A DNA stretch of 64,000 nt from Pseudonocardia sp. T1-2H. Its GTDB lineage: Bacteria; Actinomycetota; Actinomycetes; Mycobacteriales; Pseudonocardiaceae. The notes below the pieces were generated by a model, which saw only the letters and a program-made list of their open reading frames with translations, was not told the DNA's origin and did not search any database. Position numbers and translations under genes: made by a program. Below are positions 43,343 through 55,488 of the stretch, one piece after another. How positions within the stretch are numbered: position 1 is the stretch's first letter; each line of letters starts with the position of its first letter. The stretch lies in contig NZ_JBBPCL010000001.1 of the NCBI RefSeq assembly GCF_038039215.1, positions 2,356,001-2,420,000 on the forward strand, given 5' to 3'.

Positions 43343-44245
43343 TTGCCCCGCACCACAGCGCACGATCGAGTGCCGCCGAGCTGGAACGCCCGGCTGAGCA
43401 CGGCCGGCTCGCCGGTGTGCGCGCCGGACTGGCTCGCGCTGCGCGAGCCCGCCGACGCCGCGGCGAGGGCGTCCGTGCTCGTCGAGCAGCTGAACGGCCA
43501 TCTCCGGGCCGTCCACCCCGCGGGTACGGCCCTGGTCGTGCGCGACCTCGGCTGCGGCACGGGCTCGATGGCGCGCTGGCTCGCCGGCAGGCTGCCGGGC
43601 AGCACCTCCCAACACTGGGTCCTGCACGACCGCGACCCGGTGCTGCTCGACCGCGCCGCCGCGAGCCTGCCTGCCGGTGTCACCGGGGAGACCTGCCCGG
43701 GCGACCTCACCGACCTCGACGCCGGGCGCCTCGCCGGGACCTCGCTGGTGACCTGCTCGGCGCTGCTCGACCTGCTGACCGGCGACGAGGTGGAGGACAT
43801 CGCCGAGGCCGTCACCACGGCCGGGTGCCCCGCACTGCTGACGCTCTCCGTCACCGGGAGCGTGTCGGTCACCCCTGCCGACCCCCTCGACGACGCGTTC
43901 GCCGCCGCCTTCGACGCCCACCAGCGACGCACCGCGGACGGCCGCCGGCTGCTCGGGCCCGACGCCGCCGTCGCGGCCGCCGCGGCGTTCGAGCGCCGCG
44001 GAGCGCGGGTGACGACGGCGCCGAGCGACTGGCGGCTCGGCCCCGCCGAGGCCGAGCTGGCGCAGGAGTGGCTGCGCGGGTGGATCGAGGCGGCCTGCGT
44101 GCAGCGTCCCGAGCTACGGGCGGCGGCGGGTGAGTGTCTCCGGCGCAGGCTCACGGCAGCCGAGGCGGGTGAGCTGCGGGTCGTCGTCCGGCACCGGGAC
44201 CTGCTCGCCCTGCCTGCCGGGGACCCGCGCGGCGGCCGGTCGTGA
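43343..44245 (+). CDS. Class I SAM-dependent methyltransferase
   Basis: A 300-residue cytosolic methyltransferase. Motif I is VVRDLGCGTGSMARWLAGRL (about 60-80); the acidic end of strand 2 is in HWVLHDRDPVLLDRA, and motif post-I/II in LVTCSALLDLLTGDEV. The TTG start at 43343 is supported by GGGAGG four bases upstream. The substrate is not readable; small-molecule methyltransferases of this kind occur next to the creatininase and GTP cyclohydrolase genes in related actinomycetes, as far as I recall. It is convergent with the creatininase gene. Confidence 0.82.
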   Translation: MPRTTAHDRVPPSWNARLSTAGSPVCAPDWLALREPADAAARASVLVEQLNGHLRAVHPAGTALVVRDLGCGTGSMARWLAGRLPGSTSQHWVLHDRDPVLLDRAAASLPAGVTGETCPGDLTDLDAGRLAGTSLVTCSALLDLLTGDEVEDIAEAVTTAGCPALLTLSVTGSVSVTPADPLDDAFAAAFDAHQRRTADGRRLLGPDAAVAAAAAFERRGARVTTAPSDWRLGPAEAELAQEWLRGWIEAACVQRPELRAAAGECLRRRLTAAEAGELRVVVRHRDLLALPAGDPRGGRS

Positions 44246-44262
44246 GCCGCCGTCGGGTCCGA

Positions 44263-44955
44263 TCAGAGGTAGTCGGCGAACGACGAGACCAGGCTCGCGA
44301 GGACGTCACGGCCCTTCCGGGCCGAGGCCAGCGACGGCCGGCCCACCACGCCCGTGTCCGTGTACGCCTGCAGGCCGCGGCTCAGCATGTGGCGACGGTC
44401 GCAGGCGAGCACGTCGAGGCCCTCCAGCGGAGCCGTGACGAGGTGCGGGTGCGCGTGCAGCAGGATCGAGGTCTCCAGTTCGCCCGCGTGCATGTCACTG
44501 AGACCGGACGTGACCAGGCCGGCCGCGGCGCGGGCCGCGTCCCAGTCGGGCTCGCCGGGGAACAGCGCCATCCGCAGTGGTCCGAGGCTCGCCTCCTGCA
44601 CCACGTTGCCGAGCACGTAGTTGCCGCCGTGGCCGTTGACGAGGACCAGCGACGTCACGCCCGCGCGGTGCAGCGAGGCGCCGACGTCGCGCACGATCGC
44701 GGCGAGTGTGGTGGCCGAGATGCTCACCGTGCCGGGCCAGGCCGCGTGTTCGTGGGAGCACGAGATCGTGACCGGCGGGAGCCGGCGGACCGGGTGGACG
44801 GCGGCGATCTCGGCCGCCAGGGTGGCAGCGACGACCGTGTCCGTCGTGAGCGGTAGATGCGGTCCGTGTTGTTCGAGGCTGCCGATCGGGAGCAGCGCCA
44901 CGGATGCGGAACGCATCCGCTCGTCGAGCGTGGTGTCGGCCGGCAGCAGATCCAT
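44263..44955 (-). CDS. Creatininase-family amidohydrolase (MftE/ArfB-like)
   Basis: A 230-residue creatininase-fold metal hydrolase. Metal ligands are visible: Glu28 and His30 in GSLEQHGPHLPLTTDT with Asp39, SCSHEHAAWPGTVSI, VNGHGGNYVLGN, and DMHAGELETS with its Glu. The family includes creatinine amidohydrolase, the mycofactocin peptidase MftE and archaeal ArfB, which deformylates the GTP-derived pyrimidine FAPy. Since the divergent neighbour 50 bases away is a GTP cyclohydrolase II paralogue predicted to stop at FAPy, deformylase is my preferred role. It is not beside any mycofactocin genes, which argues against MftE. ATG 44955. Confidence 0.82.
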   Translation of the reverse strand: MDLLPADTTLDERMRSASVALLPIGSLEQHGPHLPLTTDTVVAATLAAEIAAVHPVRRLPPVTISCSHEHAAWPGTVSISATTLAAIVRDVGASLHRAGVTSLVLVNGHGGNYVLGNVVQEASLGPLRMALFPGEPDWDAARAAAGLVTSGLSDMHAGELETSILLHAHPHLVTAPLEGLDVLACDRRHMLSRGLQAYTDTGVVGRPSLASARKGRDVLASLVSSFADYL

Positions 44956-45005
44956 CACGGCGGACCTTCGCACGGATCCCGGACGAGGACCAGAGGGGGA
45001 AGCAC

Positions 45006-45632
<627 letters not shown>

Positions 45633-45658
45633 CCGGCCCGCACGAAAGGAAACCCTCG

Positions 45659-47380
45659 GTGTCGATCTCCGACCGCTCCGTGGCGGCGCACGCCCGGGAA
45701 CCGGAGGACCTCCCCGGGTCCGCCGCCGGCCCGGCCGCGGGCGAGGAGCCGGGCCCGGGCCGCCGGAGACGGGCACACCAGGTCCTCTCGTGGGTGGTCA
45801 CGGTCCTGGGCGCGCTGCTGGTGTTCGCCGCCCTCGTCGCCCCGCAGCTCCTCTCGCAGCTCACGCCCGCCGCCTTCGTGCGCATCCCGATCGAGGGGCT
45901 CCTCGGCGCCGCACTCCTGCTCGTCCTGCCACCCCGGCCGCGACGGGTGGCGGCGGCGGTCGGCGGCGCGGCGCTGGGCCTGCTGACCATCCTGAAGATC
46001 CTCGACATGGGCTTCCTCGAGGTGCTGTCCCGCCCGTTCGACCCGGTGCTGGACTGGGTCCTCCTCGACGACGCCGTGTCGTTCCTGACGGACTCGGTCG
46101 GCCGGGCCGGGGCGATCGGCGCCGTCGTCGGCGTCGTGCTGCTCGTCCTCGCCGTGGTCGTCCTGATGACCCTGGCGGTCGTACGCCTCGGCACGCTCCT
46201 GGGGCGGCGCAGGGCACTCTCGGCCCGGGCCGTCGCGGTGCTGGCGGTCGCCTGGCTCGGCTGCGCGCTGTCCGGCGCGCAGCTCGTCCCGCCCGTGCCG
46301 CTCGCCGCGCGGAGCACGGCGTCGCTCGCCTACCAGCAGGCCAGCGGGATCCCTGCCGGCGTGCAGGACAAGGCGATGTTCGCGAAGGAGTCCTCTGTCG
46401 ACGCCTTCCGCGACACCCCCGACGGCGCGCGGCTGTCCGCGCTGAGCGGCAAGGACGTGATCTTCACCTTCGTCGAGAGCTACGGACGCAGCGCCGTCGA
46501 GGACCCGCGCTACGCACCTCAGGTCGGCGCGGTGCTCGATGCGGGGACACGCGACCTGGAGGCGGCCGGGTTCGCCTCCCGGAGCGCCTACCTCACCTCG
46601 CCGATCGCCGGTGGCGGCAGCTGGCTGGCCCACGCCACGTTCTCGTCGGGTCTGTGGATCGACAACCAGCAGCGCGACCGCAGCCTCGTCTCGAGCGACC
46701 GGCTGACCCTCACCAGCGCCTTCGAGCGGGCGAACTGGCACACCGTCGCGGTCATGCCCGGCACCAAGGGGGCCTGGCCGGAGGCCGGATTCTACGGCCT
46801 CGACAAGCTCTACGAGGCCGACGACATGGGGTACCGCGGCCTGAACTTCTCGTGGTCCCCGATGCCCGACCAGTTCGCCCTGTCGACCTTTCAGCGCACC
46901 GAGTACGGCAGGCCCGACCGCGGCCCGCTGATGGCGGAGGTGGTCCTCACGTCGAGCCATACGCCGTGGACGCCCGTGCCCCGGTTCCGGGACTGGGACG
47001 ACCTCGGCGACGGCACCGGCTACGACGCGGCGGTCAGGGCGACCGATGCGCCGCCCGTCGTGTGGCAGGACCCGGACCGGGTCCGGGCCGGCTACCGGGA
47101 CTCCGTCGAGTACTCCCTGAAGAGCCTGATCTCGTGGGTCCAGAAGTACGGCAAGGACAACCTGGTGCTCGTCTTCCTCGGCGACCACCAGCCCGCCCCG
47201 ATCATCACCGGCGACGGGGCGAGCCGGGACGTGCCGGTCACGATCGTCGCGAAGGATCCGGCCGTCCTGGACCGGATCGCCGGGTGGGGCTGGCAGGACG
47301 GGCTGAAACCCGGTCCGCAGGCGCCGGTGTGGCGGATGGACGCGTTCCGGGACCGGTTCCTGAGCGCCTTCGGGCAGTAG
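45659..47380 (+). CDS. Membrane sulfatase / LTA-synthase-like phosphotransferase
   Basis: A 573-residue membrane protein. Four or five N-terminal helices (about 42-210) are followed by an external alkaline-phosphatase-superfamily domain: FTFVESYGRSAVED (metal Glu and a Ser/Thr nucleophile region), GGGSWLAHATFSSG, VLTSSHTPWTP, and the metal site LVFLGDHQP. This is the layout of LtaS/OpgB/MdoB proteins, which transfer phosphoglycerol-type groups to glycans or lipids, or hydrolyse sulfate esters. GTG 45659 follows AAAGGAAA. It starts 26 bases after the GTP cyclohydrolase stop, so they are likely one operon. Confidence 0.85.
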   Translation: MSISDRSVAAHAREPEDLPGSAAGPAAGEEPGPGRRRRAHQVLSWVVTVLGALLVFAALVAPQLLSQLTPAAFVRIPIEGLLGAALLLVLPPRPRRVAAAVGGAALGLLTILKILDMGFLEVLSRPFDPVLDWVLLDDAVSFLTDSVGRAGAIGAVVGVVLLVLAVVVLMTLAVVRLGTLLGRRRALSARAVAVLAVAWLGCALSGAQLVPPVPLAARSTASLAYQQASGIPAGVQDKAMFAKESSVDAFRDTPDGARLSALSGKDVIFTFVESYGRSAVEDPRYAPQVGAVLDAGTRDLEAAGFASRSAYLTSPIAGGGSWLAHATFSSGLWIDNQQRDRSLVSSDRLTLTSAFERANWHTVAVMPGTKGAWPEAGFYGLDKLYEADDMGYRGLNFSWSPMPDQFALSTFQRTEYGRPDRGPLMAEVVLTSSHTPWTPVPRFRDWDDLGDGTGYDAAVRATDAPPVVWQDPDRVRAGYRDSVEYSLKSLISWVQKYGKDNLVLVFLGDHQPAPIITGDGASRDVPVTIVAKDPAVLDRIAGWGWQDGLKPGPQAPVWRMDAFRDRFLSAFGQ

Positions 47381-47519
47381 GCCTCCCGGCCCGGGCGCTC
47401 ATCGCGGCCGCCGCGCCGAGCGGATGGCGCTGCGGAAGACCTGCGGGCGCGCGGCCTGCGGGGCCGGTCCCGTGCGCCCCCGCCCGCGGGGCCCGAGGCG
47501 GCGGATCGGGCCGGGGTCG

Positions 47520-47789
47520 TCAGCCGGTCCGGCGGCGCCGGCAGGGGAGCCGCGGGACGTCGTCGACGGCGCGCGGGTCCCAGGCGAGCCTGCGCCAGAA
47601 GGCGAGGAACGCGGCCACCGGGTCCGGGTCCGACGGCGAGACCAGTCCCGCCCGCACGTCCTCGATCAACCGGTCGTCGGCCAGGACCGCCTGCTCCTCG
47701 CCCGTCCGCCCCTGCGCCCGCGCGCCCTGCCGGATCGGCACCACGTCCGCCGATCCGCTCGGGTCCGGCTCCGGCCGGGGCTCCACCAT
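47520..47789 (-). CDS. Small soluble protein with RsdA-like motif
   Basis: An 89-residue protein whose codons almost all end in G or C, which strongly supports a real gene. No membrane helix or signal. The middle reads LADDRLIEDVRAG, then PDPVAAFLAFWRRL, which resembles the sigma-factor-binding stretch of RsdA-type anti-sigma factors (DDxLLDAL ... DPLAALLxxWR). It lacks the membrane span and external part of RsdA, so it could be a free sigma binder, or the likeness may be chance. ATG 47789 follows AGGTG. No sigma gene is adjacent. Confidence 0.6.
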   Translation of the reverse strand: MVEPRPEPDPSGSADVVPIRQGARAQGRTGEEQAVLADDRLIEDVRAGLVSPSDPDPVAAFLAFWRRLAWDPRAVDDVPRLPCRRRRTG

Positions 47790-48046
47790 GCGCACACCTG
47801 ATCATCGTGGCGGCGACGCATTCCGTTCCGAAGTGGCCAGGTGACGTGCCGCACGACCGGTTGACCCGAGCTCACCGACGGTGGCCGGGACCGGGCTCGG
47901 AAGAACGTCGCGAGCAAGCCGTGTTCACCACGTCGTTCCGGGGTATGCAGCGGCAGGACTGTGGCGCGCGGTGAGGACCGCCTACGCTCGGTACCGACCG
48001 GTTCCCGCACGCCGCCGGACCGCAGACACGATCATCGAGGTGACCA

Positions 48047-49023
48047 TTGTCCGTCGAGGCCGCCGGCCCCGCCCCCGCCAGTCCCGCCGACGACCGCCCG
48101 GTCGACCGACCCACCGGCCCGAAACCGATGCTCGGCACGACCCGTAGCCGCTGGCAGCAGGGGCTGGTGTGGTTGTTCGTGGTCGGACCCGGGATCGCCC
48201 TGCTCGCCACCGTCCCCTTCGTGTGGGGCTGGGGGATCGGCTGGTGGGACATCGCCGTCGCGGCGGTGTTCTACGTGGTCGGCATCCTCGGCGTGACCGT
48301 CGGGTACCACCGGCACTTCACCCACGGGTCGTTCAAGGCCAAGCCCTGGCTGCGGGTCGCGCTGGCGATCAGCGGGTCGCTGGCGATCCAGGGGTCGGTG
48401 ATGGCCTGGGTCGCCGACCACCGCCGGCACCACGCCTTCTCGGACAAGGAGGGAGACCCGCACTCGCCGTGGCGCTACGGCACGTCGGCGTGGGCGGTCG
48501 GCAAGGGCTTCGTCTGGGCGCACATCGGCTGGCTGTTCGAGCGGCGGAAGACGAACTGGGAGCGCTTCATCCCGGATCTGATCGCGGACCGCGCCGTCAG
48601 CCGGGTGAGCAGGCTCTTCGGCGTGTGGGTCCTGGTCAGCCTCGCGCTCCCCGCGATCCTCGGTGGACTGCTCAGCTGGTCCTGGGGGGTGTGCTGACCG
48701 GGTTCTTCTGGGGCGGGCTGGTCCGGATGGGGCTGTGCCACCACGTGACGTGGTCCATCAACTCGATCTGCCACATGGTCGGCCGCCGGCAGTTCCGCTC
48801 CCGGGACCGCTCCCGCAACTTCTGGCCGCTCGCGGTGCTGTCCATGGGGGAGTCCTGGCACAACCTGCACCACGCGGACCCCACCTGCGCCCGGCACGGC
48901 GTCCTGCCCGGCCAGATCGACATCTCGGCCCGGGTGATCTGGTTCTTCGAGCGGTTCGGCTGGGCGAGCGAGGTGCGCTGGCCGACCACCCGCCGCCTGG
49001 CCCGCATGCGCACGGAATCCTGA
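48047..49023 (+). pseudogene. Acyl-CoA/fatty acid desaturase, frameshifted
   Basis: A membrane di-iron acyl desaturase (DesA3/stearoyl-CoA desaturase type) of about 325 residues. All three histidine boxes are present: HRHFTH, DHRRHH and ESWHNLHH. The first frame (TTG 48047 after GAGGTG) runs to a G6 run (48684-48689) in SWSWG and then hits a stop; the third box (GFFWGGLVRMGLCHHVTWSI, SMGESWHNLHHADPT) continues in the next frame to TGA 49021-49023. One additional G restores the family sequence. All catalytic residues are conserved, so a homopolymer error is as likely as true inactivation. Confidence 0.85.
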
Positions 49024-49250
49024 TCGCCACCTCGCCCGACGGTGAGGTAGGGGAGGCGACGTTCGAGGACCTGGAGTCCGCGCTCGCGCACCGCCGGGCA
49101 CCCATGATCCGCCTCGCTACATTCGCGGGTGAGCTATGACACAATGTCCCACGGACGGGTTGACTCTCGCCGTGGCGGGTAGACCAGACACCTGGGCGAG
49201 GACCAACCTGAACTTGCCGCCGGTCGCTGGGGAGCGGACGGGCGGTTGCG

Positions 49251-49287
49251 GGCCGGGGCCGTGGTCTCGGGGGCCATGGCCCCGGCC
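49251..49287 (-). terminator. Strong terminator hairpin after the PPOX gene
   Basis: GGCCGGGGCC (49251-49260) pairs perfectly with GGCCCCGGCC (49278-49287); the stem extends inward four more pairs with one wobble. It lies 23 bases beyond the PPOX stop. The rest of the 49024-49309 gap holds no gene I can support. Confidence 0.7.
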
Positions 49288-49309
49288 ACCTCTCGTCGGG
49301 GAGGGGGCG

Positions 49310-49741
49310 TCAGGTGAGACCCCTGCCCTGGTCGATGTACGTCTGCCGTTCCGGTGTGATCCAGAGGATGATCCGCTCGGACTTGATGTTCTCCGGCGGG
49401 TACGGCCGGCCCGTGTACTTCTGCGACAGCTCGTCGACGTGCGCGCGGGCCTCGGGCCCCGTGGTCGTGTCCGTCACCCGGCCCCGGACCTCGGCGTAGC
49501 GGTAGGGGTCGTTCTCGTCTCGGATCAGCACGGTGATGCGCGGGTCCCGCTGCACGTTGCGGGCCTTCGCCCGGTGGGTCTCGGTGTTCAGCACGATCTT
49601 CCCGTTCGCGACGTGCACCCAGATCGTCTGTGTCTGGATCCGGCCGCTCGGGAACACCGTCGAGACGGCGGCGAAGTTCGTTCCGGTCGCGAGTTCCTCG
49701 GTCTCGGGGAGCAGCTCGGGTCCGTCGGCGGTCCTGGGCAT
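49310..49741 (-). CDS. PPOX-class F420/FMN-dependent oxidoreductase
   Basis: A 143-residue split-barrel flavin/F420-binding protein of the pyridoxamine-phosphate-oxidase-like fold. It shows NFAAVSTVFPSGRIQTQTIW, NGKIVLNTETHRAKARNVQR, PRITVLIRDENDPYRYAEVR and GRPYPPENIKSERIILWITP, the pattern of actinomycete PPOX-class F420-dependent enzymes. Likely reduces a small molecule or quinone with F420H2; cofactor choice is by family resemblance only. It stands alone with a strong terminator. Confidence 0.85.
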   Translation of the reverse strand: MPRTADGPELLPETEELATGTNFAAVSTVFPSGRIQTQTIWVHVANGKIVLNTETHRAKARNVQRDPRITVLIRDENDPYRYAEVRGRVTDTTTGPEARAHVDELSQKYTGRPYPPENIKSERIILWITPERQTYIDQGRGLT

Positions 49742-49829
49742 CAGCGGTCACCTTCCGGTCGGGGCGCGGACACCTCGGACGATTCCCCTCACCGGCCCGG
49801 GCGAAAACTCCCCGCAGGTGGGACCGGGC

Positions 49830-51020
49830 TCAGCCGGGATAGATCCGGGCGGCCACCGCGGCCTTGCGCCGTGTGTGACCGGCCAGCGCCTCCGGGTCGA
49901 ACCCGCCGCCGTCCGGCGGTTTCGGCACGTCCGTGAGGTCCTCGACGAGCTGCCAGTGCGACCCGAGCTCGACCAGTGACCCGTGCTTGGTCGTGTAGTA
50001 GTCCGGCTTGAGGCTCACCGCAACGCCGCTCGCCCCGGCCGCCGCCGCGACCAGGTGCACGTGGAAGCGGGTGGAGAGCCAGGTCTGGTGCGGCGCCACC
50101 GGCATGCCGGAGCGCCACACCTCGCTGAACGGGAAGAACCGGGCCCCCGGCAGCGCGTGCTCGATCAGCCCGAACACCGCGCGGTCCTGCCCGGGGATGC
50201 CCTCGACGATGCCGACGTCCGCGGGCTCGGCGTTCCATGCCCGCAGCGTCGCGAGGGTGAACGCGGCGAGGTCACCGCCGTCGTGCTCGGTCATGTCGGA
50301 CTGCAGGCAGAGCATGTACCGGGGCAGGTCCGCGGTGTGCTCGACGTGCGGGAACGCGCCCGCGCCGAGGAACGCGTCGTCGACGCCCTGCGCCTGCGGC
50401 ATCCGCAGCGCCTCGGCGGACGCCGCGTCCCGGACGTCCACGACGTCGAACCGGTCGACGAGCGCGCGCAGCAGGGAGGCCTCCGCCTCGTCGACGGGGG
50501 TGAAGCCCTGGCCGGTGAGCACCGCCCGTCCGCCCGAGCGTCGTGTCGCGGCCGCGGCGGCGCCGAGCAGTCCGATGTGGTGCGGCCAGATGCCGTTGAC
50601 GTAACCGCCGCCGATCACGTGCACGACGTCCGCCGAGGCCATCAGCTCGATCCCGTTCACCCAGCGGTAGGCGAGGCCGGGGTTCTCCAGCGCGCTCTGC
50701 ACCCAGGCGGCCTTCCCCCACGGACCGCCGGGCGGCGCCTCCGCACACAGCCGCCACGCGGTGTCCGTGAAGCGGGCCCTCGGGTGCAGCCCGTCCAGCA
50801 GCACGGCGGCCGAGCCCGGGACCGGGCAGTCCAGCCAGACGTCCGCCTCCGGGGCGATCCGCGCGAGGTGCCGGAGCCAGATCGACGCGATCAGCTCGTC
50901 GCCGTAGTTGGGGTGACCGGCCGTGCCCAGGAGGTAGTACAGCGGGCGGCGGGCCGGGCGCCGCCGGGTCCGGGGGTATCCGGCCGGGGTGATGCGTCGC
51001 GCCGGGGGAGCGGAGGTCAT
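49830..51020 (-). CDS. Polysaccharide pyruvyl transferase family protein
   Basis: A protein of about 396 residues of the CsaB/WcaK polysaccharide pyruvyl transferase family: YYLLGTAGHPNYGDELIASI at the N-terminus (about 26-45), VHVIGGGYVNGIWPHHIGLL, VLTGQGFTPVDEAEASLLRA, DVVDVRDAASAEALR, and the C-terminal STRFHVHLVAAAAGASGVAV. Such enzymes add a pyruvyl ketal from PEP to surface sugars. There are no glycan genes next to it, so the acceptor is unknown. ATG 51020; the longer frame upstream has no support. Confidence 0.82.
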   Translation of the reverse strand: MTSAPPARRITPAGYPRTRRRPARRPLYYLLGTAGHPNYGDELIASIWLRHLARIAPEADVWLDCPVPGSAAVLLDGLHPRARFTDTAWRLCAEAPPGGPWGKAAWVQSALENPGLAYRWVNGIELMASADVVHVIGGGYVNGIWPHHIGLLGAAAAATRRSGGRAVLTGQGFTPVDEAEASLLRALVDRFDVVDVRDAASAEALRMPQAQGVDDAFLGAGAFPHVEHTADLPRYMLCLQSDMTEHDGGDLAAFTLATLRAWNAEPADVGIVEGIPGQDRAVFGLIEHALPGARFFPFSEVWRSGMPVAPHQTWLSTRFHVHLVAAAAGASGVAVSLKPDYYTTKHGSLVELGSHWQLVEDLTDVPKPPDGGGFDPEALAGHTRRKAAVAARIYPG

Positions 51021-51096
51021 CCGGCCGAGTATGCCCGCCGCCGTTCGCCCGTCAACCGCGGAACCGAACGGACGAGTCCCCGGGCATGCGGCCGGG

Positions 51097-54296
<3,200 letters not shown>

Positions 54297-54425
54297 ATCA
54301 AGTTGTGGGGGAACCGTAGCCGTGCCGCACCGGGTCCGCCAGGGTGAACCGTCTCGAGGCCGGAAGCGGCGGGTTCGTGGACGCGGACCCCACGCCGGAC
54401 GCCCGATTGCTCGTAGGCTCCCGGT

Positions 54426-55046
54426 ATGGCGCGGTACTACGACGTCCACCCCGACGATCCCCAGCGACGCACGATCCGCCAGGTCGTCGACCTCGTGCGG
54501 GACGGCGGGCTGATCGCCTACCCGACGGACTCCTGTTTCGCCCTGGGCTGCGCGCTGGGCAACAAGGAGGGCCTCGACCGGATCCGCGCGATCCGCCGGC
54601 TCGACGACAAGCACCACTTCACCCTCGTCTGCCGGGACTTCGCGCAGCTCGGCCAGTTCGTCCACGTGGGCAACGCGGTGTTCCGGGCGGTCAAGGCCTC
54701 GACGCCCGGCAGCTACACGTTCATCCTGCCCGCGACCAAGGAGGTCCCGCGGCGGCTGCTGCACCCGAAGAAGAAGACGGTCGGCGTGCGGATCCCGGAC
54801 CACCGGGCCACCCAGGCCCTGCTCGACGAGCTGGGCGAGCCGCTGCTGTCCTCCACCCTGCTGCTCCCGGACGAGGAGGAGCCGTTGACGCAGGGCTGGG
54901 ACATCAAGGAGCGCCTGGACCACGCCGTCGACGCCGTCCTGGACTCGGGGGACTGCGGGGTCGAGCCCACCACCGTCGTCGACCTGTCGGGGCCGGAGCC
55001 GGAGGTCGTCCGCAAGGGCGCCGGGGATCCGTCACGCTTCGAGTAG
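54426..55046 (+). CDS. YciO/Sua5-type threonylcarbamoyl-AMP synthase-like protein
   Basis: A 206-residue YrdC-fold protein of the YciO branch. It shows GGLIAYPTDSCFALGCALGN (about 29-48), IRAIRRLDDKHHFTLVCRDF, KASTPGSYTFILPATKEVPR, and VGVRIPDHRATQALL. The fold binds ATP, threonine and tRNA; YrdC/TsaC makes threonylcarbamoyl-AMP for t6A, whereas the YciO branch has weak activity and an uncertain role. ATG 54426. Divergent from thiC. Confidence 0.88.
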   Translation: MARYYDVHPDDPQRRTIRQVVDLVRDGGLIAYPTDSCFALGCALGNKEGLDRIRAIRRLDDKHHFTLVCRDFAQLGQFVHVGNAVFRAVKASTPGSYTFILPATKEVPRRLLHPKKKTVGVRIPDHRATQALLDELGEPLLSSTLLLPDEEEPLTQGWDIKERLDHAVDAVLDSGDCGVEPTTVVDLSGPEPEVVRKGAGDPSRFE

Positions 55047-55488
55047 GAGGAGTCCGGCGTCACCTGATCGGGTGGGAAAGTCGGGTGTGGACCCTGGACG
55101 TCCGGGCGGGGGTCGCCTAGATTCCCTCCGGGCGAACCCGCCGCAGCGTCGCGGTCGGGTCGCCTGTCCCCTCCTCTCCCCGCCCTGTTCCGGGGTTCCC
55201 GCACGTCCCACCGGTGCTCCGGCTGCGATGGGCGGACGAGTCGATGATCTCCCGGCGTGTCGGCTTGCCAGGCCACCGCCCGACCCCACCGGGGCGACCG
55301 GCCACCGCAGACAGGGGCGCGCCGCGCACCGTCCGCCGGTAATCTCGGGCCCCGACAGACTCCGGGCCGCACGCTCCCCACGACGGACCCCGGGCTCGCC
55401 GCCGATCGCGCCGGGTCCGATGTGGTGGGCGCCGACGTTCACGCGTCAGCCGCGGCCACGGACGAGCACCGGTCGTTGCGGAGGAAGA

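Noticed and set aside
44263..44955. Creatininase-family protein as the mycofactocin peptidase MftE
   Set aside because: No mftA, mftB, mftC or mftF genes are nearby, and the GTP cyclohydrolase neighbour fits a FAPy deformylase better.
49024..49250. Promoter-like TTGACT and small stems in the gap before the PPOX gene
   Set aside because: The spacing to any -10 box is wrong and no rightward gene follows; only the PPOX terminator in this interval is convincing.
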